A stretch of 57,978 bases of DNA from DATJPD01 sp036394195. GTDB lineage: Bacteria > Pseudomonadota > Alphaproteobacteria > CACIAM-22H2. Location: assembly GCA_036394195.1 (NCBI GenBank), contig DASWFO010000236.1, positions 1-57,978 of the forward strand. Reading direction: 5' to 3'. Position numbers and translations under genes: made by a program. The notes under the pieces are model-generated. The model had not been told where the DNA came from. It saw only the letters and a list, made by a program, of their open reading frames with translations, and did not search any database. Positions within the stretch are counted from its first letter, which is position 1. The number at the start of each line of letters is the position of its first letter. Below are positions 49,923 to 57,978 of the stretch, one piece after another.

Positions 49923-51332
49923 ATGAGTGGTTCGACACCTGCCGCCGCGCCCGTCGTGTCGGCTGGCGGAGACCTGCTCGGCCATCCACGCGGACTCACG
50001 TTCCTGTTCGCGACCGAGATGTGGGAGCGCTTCTCCTACTACGGGATGCGGGCGCTGCTCGTGCTCTACATGGTCAAATACCTGCTTCAGCCCGCGCAGG
50101 CGCACAGCGTCTTTGGCTTGGACGTCCTGAAGGGCTGGCTCGAGGCCTTGTTCGGGCCGCTCGACATTCAGCCGCTGGCCTCGCAGATCTACGGCCTCTA
50201 TACTGGGCTCGTTTATCTCACGCCGATTTTCGGCGGCTTGCTCGCCGACCGCGTGCTCGGCCAGCGCCGGACCGTGATCATCGGGGCCAGCCTGATGGCC
50301 GCCGGGCATTTCATGATGGCGTCCGAACAGTTGTTCCTGCTGGCGCTGCTGATGCTGATCCTGGGCAACGGGGCGTTCAAGCCCAACATCTCGACCCAGG
50401 TCGGCGGACTCTATGCCGCCGGCGATCCGCGCCGCGACCGCGCCTATTCGATCTTCTATGTCGGCATCAATCTCGGCGCGTTCCTGGCACCGCTTGTCTG
50501 CGGCACTCTTGGCGAGGAGCTCGGCTGGCATTACGGCTTCACGGCCGCCGGCGTCGGCATGCTGATCGGTCTGGCGATCTATCTCGCAGCACTCCGCAAC
50601 TTGCCCCCGGACGAGTTGCATAAGCTGCGCGCCGCGGCGAAAGAGCGCGCGCCGCTCAGCCGTGACGAGCGGCGGGGGATTGTCGCCCTCCTGATTCTCG
50701 CCGTGCCGGTGACGCTGTTCTGGGCGACGTACGAGCAGCAGGGAAACACGATTGCGCTGTGGGCCGACGCGAACACCGATCGCAGCGTGAACCTCCTGCT
50801 GTGGCGTGGCGAGATCCCGACCACCTGGTTCCAGGCTTTCAATCCGTTCATGATCTTCGCGTTCACCCCGCTCGTCGTCGGCTGGTGGGCCCGCCAGGCG
50901 CGCCGCGGCCGCGAGCCCGGAACCGTGATCAAGATGTCGCTCGGCTGCCTCGGCGTCGCCGCGGCCAATCTCATCATGGCGCTCGCCGCATGGAGCGCCG
51001 GCGGCGGCACGGCGAGCTGGCTGTGGCTTCTCGCCTATTTTGTCGTGATCACGCTGGGCGAGCTCTATCTGTCGCCGATCGGGCTGTCGCTGGTCTCGAA
51101 GCTGGCACCCGCCAAGCTGCTGTCGATGATGATGGGACTGTGGCTGGCCACCAGTTTCGTCGGGAACTTCATGGCCGGCTGGCTCGGCAGCCTGTGGACT
51201 GCCCTGGATAAGCCACTATTTTTTGTCCTGATTGCCGGTATTGCGGCTGTTGCCGCCGCGGCAATTGCCATCTGTCATCGCCCCTTAGCGCCAATTCTGA
51301 AGACCGCCGGCGACCGCCCGGCGCCACGTTAA
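49923..51332 (+). CDS. POT-family proton-coupled oligopeptide transporter
   Basis: A 469-residue carrier with twelve to fourteen membrane helices (PTR2/POT family). The proton-coupling motif ExxER is E32-M-W-E35-R36 (ATEMWERFSYYGMRALLVLYM in two halves), and the second signature is LGNGAFKPNIST. It imports di- and tripeptides. GGGNTIALWADANTD-like (QQGNTIALWADAN) marks the bacterial DtpA branch. The start lies 38 bases after the beta-barrel gene. Confidence 0.92.
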   Translation: MSGSTPAAAPVVSAGGDLLGHPRGLTFLFATEMWERFSYYGMRALLVLYMVKYLLQPAQAHSVFGLDVLKGWLEALFGPLDIQPLASQIYGLYTGLVYLTPIFGGLLADRVLGQRRTVIIGASLMAAGHFMMASEQLFLLALLMLILGNGAFKPNISTQVGGLYAAGDPRRDRAYSIFYVGINLGAFLAPLVCGTLGEELGWHYGFTAAGVGMLIGLAIYLAALRNLPPDELHKLRAAAKERAPLSRDERRGIVALLILAVPVTLFWATYEQQGNTIALWADANTDRSVNLLLWRGEIPTTWFQAFNPFMIFAFTPLVVGWWARQARRGREPGTVIKMSLGCLGVAAANLIMALAAWSAGGGTASWLWLLAYFVVITLGELYLSPIGLSLVSKLAPAKLLSMMMGLWLATSFVGNFMAGWLGSLWTALDKPLFFVLIAGIAAVAAAAIAICHRPLAPILKTAGDRPAPR

Positions 51333-51419
51333 CCCATACCTCGGGCCGTCTTGAACCTGGGCCGGCGACGGGCCAAATGTCGGGCACGTGGGGCAGGCTT
51401 ACAAGCCAGGGAGAGTGCA

Positions 51420-52187
51420 ATGACGCCACAAGAACGTGAAATGATCGAGGGGCTGGTCCAGCGGCTCAAGGCCGCCGAGCCGCCCCAAAAGGATCGCGAG
51501 GCCGAGGAGCTGATCAGGGCGCGCGTCGCCGAACAGCCGTCGGCACCCTACCAGCTTGTGCAGACGGTCCTGGTGCAAGAGCACGCGCTCAATGCCGCTC
51601 AGGCCCGGATCGAGCAGCTTGAAAAAGAGCTCGCCAGCGGTTCGGCCTCGACGCAGCCGGCCGGCGGCACTAGCTTCCTCGGCGGCCTCCTGGGCCGCAA
51701 CCGGTGGAATACCCAAGGTACCGCCCAGCCGGGCCAACCGCAGCAGGCGGCCCAGCGCAGCTCGGTGCCGATCACCGCCCCGGCTCCGGCCGCAGCCACG
51801 GCCGCGGGACCCGGGTTCGGCGGTGGAGGGTTCGGCGGCGGCAGCAGCTTTCTTGGCTCGGCGCTGACCACGGCCGCCGGCGTGGCTGGCGGCGCGCTGC
51901 TCTTTCAAGGGTTGCAGGGCCTGCTGTTCCACAATCCCGGCCCGTTCGGCCCGTACATGGGCTCAGGCTTCGGCGGGGGCGGAATGGGCCCCGGCGGCAA
52001 CGTCTACGAGACGAATGTCACGAACTATTACGGCGACGACCAGCGCGGCAACGATCGCACGACCGACGCGTCCGACACGTCGAGCCCGGACCAGAGCGAC
52101 GGCGTACAGGACGCCAGCTACGACCCGTCGGACGACAACGTCGATACGGACCCCGGCAGCGACTTCGGCGGCAGCGAAGACGTCTAG
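51420..52187 (+). CDS. DUF2076 protein with glycine-rich and acidic tail
   Basis: A 255-residue protein. Residues 1-75 are the DUF2076 domain (MTPQEREMIEGLVQRLKAAE, APYQLVQTVLVQEHALNAAQ), an uncharacterised alphaproteobacterial coiled domain. It continues with FLGGLLG, a Pro/Ala linker, a Gly-rich stretch that also holds one hydrophobic segment (SALTTAAGVAGGALLFQGLQGLLF), and ends in a run of Asp/Ser/Asn (a typical tail in this family). Likely membrane-associated. Confidence 0.85.
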   Translation: MTPQEREMIEGLVQRLKAAEPPQKDREAEELIRARVAEQPSAPYQLVQTVLVQEHALNAAQARIEQLEKELASGSASTQPAGGTSFLGGLLGRNRWNTQGTAQPGQPQQAAQRSSVPITAPAPAAATAAGPGFGGGGFGGGSSFLGSALTTAAGVAGGALLFQGLQGLLFHNPGPFGPYMGSGFGGGGMGPGGNVYETNVTNYYGDDQRGNDRTTDASDTSSPDQSDGVQDASYDPSDDNVDTDPGSDFGGSEDV

Positions 52188-52193
52188 TCGCAA

Positions 52194-52973
52194 TCAGACC
52201 AAAGCCGGGTACGAGCCGCCGTCCAGGTGCAGGTTCTGGCCCGAGACGTAGCCGGCCAGCGCGCTGCACAGGAACGCGCAGGCGGCGCCGAATTCGCGCG
52301 GGTCGCCGAGGCGGCGCGCGGCGATCGACTCGACTTGGCGCTTGCGGGCCTCGGCGTAGCTGATGTTCTCGCGTTTCATCGCCGCGTTGGCCATCTGGAC
52401 CTGACGGTCGGTGTCGAACCGCTCCGGCAGCAGGTTGTTGATGGTGACGTTGTCGCGCGCGACGTCGAATGAGAGACCCTTCAGAACCGCGGTCAGGCCG
52501 GCGCGGGCGCCGGACGACAGTCCCATATGCGGACGCGGTGTGGTCACCATCGCCGATGTGATGTTGATGATCCGGCCGAAGCGGCGCTCGCGCATCCCCG
52601 GCAACACTGCCTGTATCAGCATCAGCGCGGCCACCATGTTGCCCTCGATCGCCGCCAGCCAGTCGTTCTTGCCGATCTCCAGGAACGGTCGCGGGCTCGG
52701 GCCGGCATTGTTGTTCACCAGGATATCGGGCTGCGGACAGGCGGCGAGCAGCGCCGCACGCCCGGCATCGGTAGTCACGTCGCCGACGACTTCACGGACG
52801 TCGCCTTTCGCGACCTTGCGGATGTCTGCGGCGGCATCCGCCAACCGGCCGCGGTCGCGCCCGTTCACGACGACGTGCACTCCTTCGGCGGCCAGCGCTT
52901 CGGCGCAGGCCTTCCCCAAGCCGCTGCGCGACGCGCAGATGATGGCCGTGCGGCCGGCGATTCCCAGATCCAT
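52194..52973 (-). CDS. Divergent short-chain dehydrogenase/reductase lacking the Tyr-Lys pair
   Basis: A 259-residue SDR. Cofactor binding is changed (ASRSGLGKACAEAL for TGxxxGIG), NNNAG is kept as VNNNAGP, and S in NITSAMV matches the catalytic serine. The usual YxxxK is replaced: the region reads LSSGARAGLTAV, giving Ser and Arg at those places. Such non-canonical SDRs are a known branch and may not reduce 3-oxo compounds. It follows the GlcG gene by 32 bases. ATG 52973 has AAAGGA upstream. Confidence 0.82.
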   Translation of the reverse strand: MDLGIAGRTAIICASRSGLGKACAEALAAEGVHVVVNGRDRGRLADAAADIRKVAKGDVREVVGDVTTDAGRAALLAACPQPDILVNNNAGPSPRPFLEIGKNDWLAAIEGNMVAALMLIQAVLPGMRERRFGRIINITSAMVTTPRPHMGLSSGARAGLTAVLKGLSFDVARDNVTINNLLPERFDTDRQVQMANAAMKRENISYAEARKRQVESIAARRLGDPREFGAACAFLCSALAGYVSGQNLHLDGGSYPALV

Positions 52974-53005
52974 GTGATGTCCTTTGCTGGCGACGCCGCG
53001 CGCGC

Positions 53006-53500
53006 CTAGACGCCGCGCGGCCAATCGTCGTTCTTGATATTCAGCGCCTGCACCTGCTCGCCGTCCTTGAAATCATCGTCGGTCTTCAACCCGGCGCCGT
53101 GAATGCCGGCGATCGCGCACGTATCGTCCATCTCGCCGGTGTCGCCGGTGACCCCGACGGCACCGATCACCTCGCCCGACGGATCGCGGATGAGCTGCGC
53201 ACCGCGCTCCAGGAAGATCGGCCCATCGGCGAGGTTCACCACCGACTCCATGAACAGCGGCTTGTCCTTGGCCTTCTGCAGCACCAGCCGCGACGGCCGT
53301 CCGAGGCCGAGAGAGGCGAATGCCTTGCCATAGGCGATCTCGAAGCGCAGCAGCGAGCACCCGTCCTGCTTCTGGAACGCTTTCACGCGGCCCCCCGCGT
53401 CCAAGACGATGGCGCTCACCGGCCGAAGCTTGCGCTTCGCGGCTTCGGCGAACGTTCCGCTGATCACGGCATTGGCTTCTTTCAGGCTCAGTCCACGCAT
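53006..53500 (-). CDS. GlcG/HbpS-like small haem-degrading family protein
   Basis: A 164-residue protein of the GlcG/HbpS family (PF03928): LKEANAVISGTFAEA, SAIVLDAGGRVKAFQKQDG, a late GAVGVTGDTGEMDDTCA. Family members bind cobalamin or haem or act in small-molecule metabolism; glcG itself lies in glycolate operons. Here it is the first gene of a pair with the SDR. ATG 53500 has a GAGAGAGG site. Confidence 0.85.
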   Translation of the reverse strand: MRGLSLKEANAVISGTFAEAAKRKLRPVSAIVLDAGGRVKAFQKQDGCSLLRFEIAYGKAFASLGLGRPSRLVLQKAKDKPLFMESVVNLADGPIFLERGAQLIRDPSGEVIGAVGVTGDTGEMDDTCAIAGIHGAGLKTDDDFKDGEQVQALNIKNDDWPRGV

Positions 53501-53601
53501 GCGTCCCTCTCTCGCCTTGGGCGGGGTTCAGCAAAGCGCAGCGGACCGGCGAACACAAGCGGAAGATGCGCCCGAGAGTCGGGCGCGCCGCCGAGCCGCG
53601 C

Positions 53602-53874
53602 TTACAAACTGCGGATGATGCGGATGATGACGAGAAGTACGACGGCGCCGATGGTCGCGTTGATGATTTCCGCGATGATGCCGCCGCCGATCACGATGCC
53701 GAACTTGGCCAGCAGCCACGTGCCGACGAAGGCGCCGACGATGCCGACGATGATGTCGCCGATCACGCCGAACCCGCGGCCGCGGACCAGCGTCCCGGCG
53801 AGCCATCCGGCGATCAAGCCAACCAGGAGCAACAGCAGGATGCTGTGCGGCTCGATCACCACCATGTCGCTCAT
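53602..53874 (-). CDS. GlsB/YeaQ/YmgE-family small membrane protein
   Basis: A 90-residue protein with three membrane helices rich in glycine: SILLLLLVGLIAGWLAGTLV, GDIIVGIVGAFVGTWLLAK, and a final isoleucine-rich helix ending IIRSL. The transglycosylase-associated family name comes from E. coli GlsB/YmgE. Such proteins are stress-linked in many bacteria. ATG 53874 is chosen because the frame upstream to 54018 has no site. Confidence 0.87.
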   Translation of the reverse strand: MSDMVVIEPHSILLLLLVGLIAGWLAGTLVRGRGFGVIGDIIVGIVGAFVGTWLLAKFGIVIGGGIIAEIINATIGAVVLLVIIRIIRSL

Positions 53875-54224
53875 TGCCGCCGACGCTCGCTGAGTGGACC
53901 CGAATTGGTGATCGCCGGTCTCCGCACTGCCTTCTGGGGTCCGTCGCTGCTGCACAGCGGATGGGCGTGCTGGATCCGGCGATCGGCCCACCTTCGCTCG
54001 CCAGACCCGGCCCAGCAAGCAACAAACAATGGGCGCAAGATGCCACGTTTGTGAGCAACGTGGGGTTGAGGGAGGCCTCGCGAGAGCCCGTTTGTTAAGA
54101 AAGATTTCATCGCGCGGCCACTAAATTGTCTCAGCCAAAAGCGCATCGTCGCACCTACGTCTTACGTACGCGCCGGCGCCAGAACTCGCCGGCGTTTGCG
54201 TCGGGACAACATGGGTAATTCGAG
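53875..54224. other. 350-base intergenic stretch without a supported gene
   Basis: Region between the divergent GlsB-like gene and the small gene at 54225. I see no frame with a convincing ribosome site, no GGAAC/CGTT pair, no terminator with a T run and no long inverted repeat. A short GC pair at 54169-54196 (GCGCCGGCGCC with GCCGGCGTTTGC) is the only local symmetry. It should contain two promoters. Confidence 0.6.
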
Positions 54225-54452
54225 ATGGTGGACGATCTGGACACAGAGCAGGCCGCGACCATGCTGGTACAGCAGCACGGGCAGAACGCCGCACACTATG
54301 CCGCCCAATGGGCGAGCGCGTTGGTCGAATCCGGCAACGATCAGGACGCGCAAAAATTCGAGCAGATCGTCGATGCGATCGAAGGCCTGACCGGGCAGAG
54401 CGTGCGCGCCAAGCCGCTCCGCTCTCCGTTGCCGCGCCGCCGCCGCATCTAA
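54225..54452 (+). CDS. Small conserved-type alphaproteobacterial protein
   Basis: Seventy-five residues: DTEQAATMLVQQHGQNAAHY, then WASALVESGNDQDAQKFEQIV and a basic tail (PRRRRI). The layout of a helix with HG, a helix starting after GD/GND, and a W/F..I..AI end is seen in many short alphaproteobacterial proteins, often near regulatory genes. ATG 54225; no strong site. Function unknown. Confidence 0.68.
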   Translation: MVDDLDTEQAATMLVQQHGQNAAHYAAQWASALVESGNDQDAQKFEQIVDAIEGLTGQSVRAKPLRSPLPRRRRI

Positions 54453-54520
54453 GCCTATCCGCGATCGCCCGCGGGCCAAATGATGGTCCGCTCGGGTTTA
54501 CATCGCCCGCGACCCCGATT

Positions 54521-55786
54521 ATGGTCGCCGCCCCCGTGACGTCAGCATGTGTGCGGCGCAACATGACGAGTGTCGAGACGCGAACTTCCTGGGTGGTCGC
54601 CACCGTCTCACTCGCCGTCATGTCGATCGCCTTCGGGGCACCCTATGTCGCGGTCGTGGCGCTGAAGCCCATTGCGGCCGACGTCGGCAGCGCCCGCTCC
54701 GTCCCGGCGCTCGCCAGCGCCCTTGTGTGGCTGGGCTCGGGGCTCGGCGGAATCCCATTGGGCCGCCTCGCCGACCGGTTCGGCGCGCGCTGGACCGTCA
54801 TCCTGGGTGCCGTGATGATCGGCGCCGGGCTGTGGCTGTCGACCGGCGGCCAGGTCTGGCAGCTTTATGTCGGGCATGGCGTGCTGATGGGGCTGCTTGG
54901 CAATGCCGGGCTCAACGCGCCGCTCTATGTGTATGTCAGCCGCTGGTTCGATCGCCGGCGCGGCACGGCGCTGGCCCTCATCTCCAGCGGCATGTATGTG
55001 GCCGGCACCGTCTGGCCGTCGGTGTTCCAAACTCTCATCGAGGCGTATGGCTGGCGCGAGACGATGGTGCTGTTCGGCATTTTCGAGATCGTCACGGTCG
55101 TGCCGCTGGCCGCGATTTTTCTCAAGGCGCCGCCCGCCGAGGTCCACGCGATCGCCGACGCCGCGGCGCGGCACGGGCGCAGCCCGGCGGTTCTCGGCTG
55201 GCCGCCCAATCTCGTGTTCGCGCTGCTGGCCCTGGCGTCGTTCTGCTGCTGCGTGCCGATGGCGATGCCGCAGGGTCACCTCGTGGCGCTGTGCAGCGAC
55301 CTCGGGATTCCGGCGACGCACGGCGCAGCGATGCTGTCGGTGCTGCTGGGGACGGCCTTCTTCAGCCGCCAGCTCTGGGGGTGGATTTCGGATCGCATCG
55401 GCGGCGTGTTGACCGTCTTGACCGGCGCGGCATGGCAGATGGCCGCGATGATCGCGCTGATGCTGACCCAGGACGAAATCGGCCTGTTCGCGGTGTCGGG
55501 GCTGTTCGGGCTCGGCTTTGCCGGAATCATTCCCGCCTACGTGCTGGCCATCCGCGAGCTGTTCCCGGCCTCGGAGGCGTCGTGGCGCGTCCCCGCCCTG
55601 CTCCTGTGCAGCGGCTGGGGCATGGCCGCTGGCGGCTGGCTCGCCGGCCGGCTTTACGACCATTTCGGCTACTATGCGCCGGCCTTCGCCGCCGGCATCG
55701 CGTTCAATGCGCTCAATGTCGCCCTGGTCGGGCTTCTGGCACTCCGCCAGCGACAAAGCCGCTCGCAGCAAACTGCGGCGGCTTGA
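54521..55786 (+). CDS. MFS transporter (OFA/monocarboxylate-like branch)
   Basis: A 421-residue twelve-helix carrier of the MFS. Motif A appears in GRLADRFGARWTVILGAVMIG; the centre reads PLYVYVSRWFDRRRGTALALISSGMYVAGTVWPSVFQ in the manner of OFA/MCP-type transporters. ATG 54521 and 54563 are both possible starts. Substrate likely an organic anion; not proven. The neighbour on the other strand is a TSUP transporter, ending five bases away. Confidence 0.88.
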   Translation: MVAAPVTSACVRRNMTSVETRTSWVVATVSLAVMSIAFGAPYVAVVALKPIAADVGSARSVPALASALVWLGSGLGGIPLGRLADRFGARWTVILGAVMIGAGLWLSTGGQVWQLYVGHGVLMGLLGNAGLNAPLYVYVSRWFDRRRGTALALISSGMYVAGTVWPSVFQTLIEAYGWRETMVLFGIFEIVTVVPLAAIFLKAPPAEVHAIADAAARHGRSPAVLGWPPNLVFALLALASFCCCVPMAMPQGHLVALCSDLGIPATHGAAMLSVLLGTAFFSRQLWGWISDRIGGVLTVLTGAAWQMAAMIALMLTQDEIGLFAVSGLFGLGFAGIIPAYVLAIRELFPASEASWRVPALLLCSGWGMAAGGWLAGRLYDHFGYYAPAFAAGIAFNALNVALVGLLALRQRQSRSQQTAAA

Positions 55787-55791
55787 GGCGG

Positions 55792-56604
55792 TCAGACGCC
55801 GCGCCAGAAAAAATAGGCGGTGATGCCGGCGCCGAACAGCACGACGAAGCCCTTGATCAGCCGCTGGTCTACCTTCTGCGCGCCATGCGCGCCGACATAG
55901 CCGCCGACCACGGAACTGATCAGCATCGGCACCGTTTCCGGCCAGTGCACCACCCCGGCCGCGATGAACGTCGTGATCGACGCGACGGTCATGACGCCGG
56001 CCATGGCCATCTTGAGGCCGTTCATCGCGTTGATGTCGCGCATGCCGAACAGGGTCAGCGCCGCCAGGATCAGAAACCCGATGCCGCCGCCGAAATAGCC
56101 GCCATAGATCGAGATCAGGAAATGCGCGGCGAGGATGCTGCGCGGCCCGAGCGCGAGACGGCGGATCACCTCCAGCGGCGCAAAATTCCCCACCGTGAAG
56201 ATCAGCGTGGCGAACAGCATCAGCCACGGCACGATGCGCGCGAAGATGGTGCTCGGCGTGAACAACAGCAGCAGGGCGCCGAGGAGGCCACCGACCAGGC
56301 TCAGCGCGAGCAGGAGCTTCACGTTGACCTCGCCGATGCCGAGGATCTTGCGGCGATACGCCCACACGCTGGAGACGTTGCCCGGCATCAGGGCCACGAT
56401 GCTGGACGCGTTCGCGTCGATCGGGTTGAGGCCGGCGAAGAGCAGGGCCGGGAATGCAACCAGGCCGCCGCCCCCGGCCAACGCGTTGAGCACGCCGCCG
56501 AGGAAGCCGGCCGCGATCAGAACCAGGAGGAGAAGCACGGGGAAGAAAGAAGAGCTGGAATGGATAGAGGCCGTGAAGAGCGGATGGATAGCATTCCGAT
56601 CCAC
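55792..56604 (-). CDS. TSUP/TauE-SafE family transporter
   Basis: A 270-residue membrane protein with about eight helices (PF01925). Family motifs: GFLGGVLNALAGGGGLVAFPALLF near the start (in two halves) and IYGGYFGGGIGFLILAAL in the second half. TSUP proteins move sulfite, sulfoacetate or related anions. GTG 56604 is the best of weak starts; TTG 56628 extends it. Convergent to the MFS gene. Confidence 0.88.
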   Translation of the reverse strand: MDRNAIHPLFTASIHSSSSFFPVLLLLVLIAAGFLGGVLNALAGGGGLVAFPALLFAGLNPIDANASSIVALMPGNVSSVWAYRRKILGIGEVNVKLLLALSLVGGLLGALLLLFTPSTIFARIVPWLMLFATLIFTVGNFAPLEVIRRLALGPRSILAAHFLISIYGGYFGGGIGFLILAALTLFGMRDINAMNGLKMAMAGVMTVASITTFIAAGVVHWPETVPMLISSVVGGYVGAHGAQKVDQRLIKGFVVLFGAGITAYFFWRGV

Positions 56605-56678
56605 CGGGAGCGACCGGAATCGCCGCAAGTCCTTGCGCGGCCTTGACGCGACGGGCGTGGCGGCCGGATAACGCAGGC

Positions 56679-57089
56679 ATGTCGGCCTCTCTCCGCCCCG
56701 CGGTCATGGCGTTCGCGGCCCTCGTTCTCGGCATCTGCGCCGGCGAATGGGCGGCGGACGTGTTCGCCCAGGACGCCGCCCAGACGGTCACCCAGCAGCT
56801 GGTCGACGACCGGTTTGTGCCGGCCGAACTGCGCTTTCGGTCCGGTGTCCTGTATCGGCTGCATCTCGAAAATCGCGGCCGGGAGATGCACGAGTTCACG
56901 GCACCGGAGTTTCTGAAGTCGGCGGACGTGAAGAACCCCGAGATTCTCGTCCGGGACGGCACGGACGTCGTCCTGCAGCCCGGCGAAGTGAAAGACATCC
57001 TGCTCGTGCCGCGCCGCGCCGGCCATTTCAAGCTCATCTGCGCCGATCATGATTGGGCCGGAATGGTCGGCGAAATCGTCGTCGAGTGA
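56679..57089 (+). CDS. Cupredoxin with a complete type 1 copper site
   Basis: A 136-residue exported protein: signal peptide to about residue 30 (ADVFAQDA), then a plastocyanin-like domain. The type 1 ligands are all visible: H71 (EMHEF), C121, H124 and M129 (ICADHDWAGMVGEI). It probably shuttles electrons or binds copper in the periplasm. No copper operon is nearby; it sits between the TSUP gene (divergent) and fliG. Confidence 0.87.
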   Translation: MSASLRPAVMAFAALVLGICAGEWAADVFAQDAAQTVTQQLVDDRFVPAELRFRSGVLYRLHLENRGREMHEFTAPEFLKSADVKNPEILVRDGTDVVLQPGEVKDILLVPRRAGHFKLICADHDWAGMVGEIVVE

Positions 57090-57201
57090 AACGAGCCAGG
57101 ACAGCCGCGTTGTGCCCCCACGCGACGAGGCGTACGCTGCTCCCGCGCCGAGCCATAATACCTAAAATTGTCCTCATTCCGGCCGTCGCGAGTGACCCGC
57201 C

Positions 57202-57978
57202 ATGCGCGTCCGCGAAGACTACCGAACGCTGACCGGCCCCGAGAAGGCCGGCATCATGATGCTCGCCATCGGCGAAGAGCATGCCGCCAAGCTGTTCGCG
57301 CTGATGGACGACGAAGAGATCAAAGAGCTCTCACAGACCATGTCGAACCTCGGCACGGTCCACTCCTCGATCATCGAGCGCCTGTTCGTCGAATTCGCCG
57401 ACCAGATCTCGTCGACCGGCTCGCTGGTCGGCACCTTCGATTCGACCGAGCGCTTGCTCGAGAAGGTGCTGGGCAAGGACCGCGTCGACAACATCATGGA
57501 GGAGATCCGCGGTCCCGCCGGCCGCACGATGTGGGACAAGCTCGCCAACGTGAACGAAGGCGTTCTGGCGAACTTCCTGAAGAACGAATACCCGCAGACG
57601 GTGGCGGTGGTGCTGTCGAAGATCAAGCCCGAGCACGCGGCGCGGGTGCTGGGGCAGCTGCCGGAAGCGTTCGCGATGGAAGTGATCATGCGGATGCTGC
57701 GGATGGAGTCGGTGCAGAAGGAGATCCTGGACGACGTCGAGCGCACCTTGCGTTCGGAGTTCATGAGCAACCTCGCCCGCACTTCCCGCCGCGACCCGCA
57801 CGAGGCGATGTCGGAGATCTTCAACAACCTCGACCGTACGACCGAGAGCCGCTTCATCGCGGCCCTTGAGGAGCGCAACCGGGACTCGGCGGAGCGGATC
57901 AAGGCGCTGATGTTCACGTTCGAGGATCTGGGGCGGCTCGACCCCGGCAGCGTGCAGACGCTGCTCCGCAACGTCGAC
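57202..57978 (+). CDS. fliG: Flagellar motor switch protein FliG, 3' end outside window
   Basis: Rotor protein that transmits torque between the stator and the switch complex. ATG 57202 opens a frame of 259 codons to the edge. Recognised parts: LTGPEKAGIMMLAIGEEHAAKLF (in two parts) of the N-domain that binds FliF, and the middle domain with LANFLKNEYPQTVAVVLSKIKPEHAARVLG (in two parts), including the EHPQ-like surface as NEYPQ. The first flagellar gene in the window; its neighbours lie outside. Sequence style is that of Rhodospirillales-like alphaproteobacteria. Confidence 0.93.
   Translation, partial: MRVREDYRTLTGPEKAGIMMLAIGEEHAAKLFALMDDEEIKELSQTMSNLGTVHSSIIERLFVEFADQISSTGSLVGTFDSTERLLEKVLGKDRVDNIMEEIRGPAGRTMWDKLANVNEGVLANFLKNEYPQTVAVVLSKIKPEHAARVLGQLPEAFAMEVIMRMLRMESVQKEILDDVERTLRSEFMSNLARTSRRDPHEAMSEIFNNLDRTTESRFIAALEERNRDSAERIKALMFTFEDLGRLDPGSVQTLLRNVD

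Noticed and set aside
54608..57037. Open frame of 809 codons on the minus strand
   Set aside because: Crosses the MFS, TSUP and cupredoxin genes; low-complexity Arg/Ala composition typical of GC-rich shadow frames.
1..57978. tRNA, rRNA or CRISPR
   Set aside because: No T-loop GTTCGAATC-type cloverleaf, no rRNA sequence and no regularly spaced repeat was seen by eye; a tRNAscan/CRISPR search would settle it.

Overview
The window is a GC-rich (about two thirds G+C by eye) bacterial chromosome segment with dense, ordinary housekeeping, transport and regulatory genes. Protein style points to an alphaproteobacterium: two Bug/TctC-type binding proteins, CreA, a DUF2076 protein, Rieske and HpaI-type catabolic genes, several short alphaproteobacterial-style proteins, and a FliG resembling the Rhodospirillales/Reyranella type. 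The exact genus is not supported. I saw no phage, insertion sequence, CRISPR array, tRNA or rRNA. Mobile or decayed DNA is limited to one palindromic repeat (2474-2600), one frameshifted Bug gene and two gene-end relics.

Layout. 1-4.5 kb: amidohydrolase (cut by the window edge), a CheY-like regulator overlapping an EEP-family phosphodiesterase, a stress-promoter lipoprotein, and a TPR-GSCFA protein. 4.6-10.2 kb: a Bug protein, an IF-1 paralogue with a structured leader followed by two small proteins (one RMF-like), an AbrB-type membrane protein, small ORFs, a LigB-type dioxygenase and a lytic transglycosylase. 10.4-13.1 kb: an NMT1/TauABC-like ABC operon. 13.1-16.5 kb: a quinoprotein dehydrogenase with its cytochrome c (residues predict lanthanide use), a degenerate nuclease-like membrane protein and a carboxymuconolactone decarboxylase-like protein. 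16.5-25 kb: response regulator, GreB, two small exported proteins, polysaccharide deacetylase, DHA2 efflux pump, and a FecR + CHASE2 histidine kinase pair. 25-32.7 kb: Asp/Asn hydroxylase, Bug pseudogene, MESH1-like hydrolase, exported MsrA, a ROK protein with permuted domain order, RMD1 family, GFA, VOC.

32.7-36.9 kb is a four-gene envelope/stress operon (YqjD-like, holin-like YqjE, repeat-rich DUF3618 protein, YihY) next to CreA. 37-44.6 kb: membrane proteins, transglutaminase, quinone oxidoreductase, MFS and a hybrid histidine kinase. 45-48.3 kb: Rieske oxygenase, MetE-like methyltransferase, a 51-residue anchor-like protein and an HpaI aldolase. 48.5-58 kb: PagL-like and beta-barrel outer-membrane proteins, POT peptide transporter, DUF2076, SDR + GlcG pair, GlsB, MFS, TSUP, cupredoxin and fliG (cut by the window edge).

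The most coherent hidden signal is a set of GGAAC-N16/17-CGTT sequences, the alphaproteobacterial general-stress (EcfG sigma) promoter. Five are perfect and one has a single mismatch; five of the six sit 9 to about 80 bases ahead of a credible start codon (lipoprotein, Asp/Asn hydroxylase, secreted protein at 31468, YqjD-like operon, CreA) and one precedes only a doubtful ORF. This suggests that several unrelated-looking envelope and protein-repair genes here form one stress regulon.
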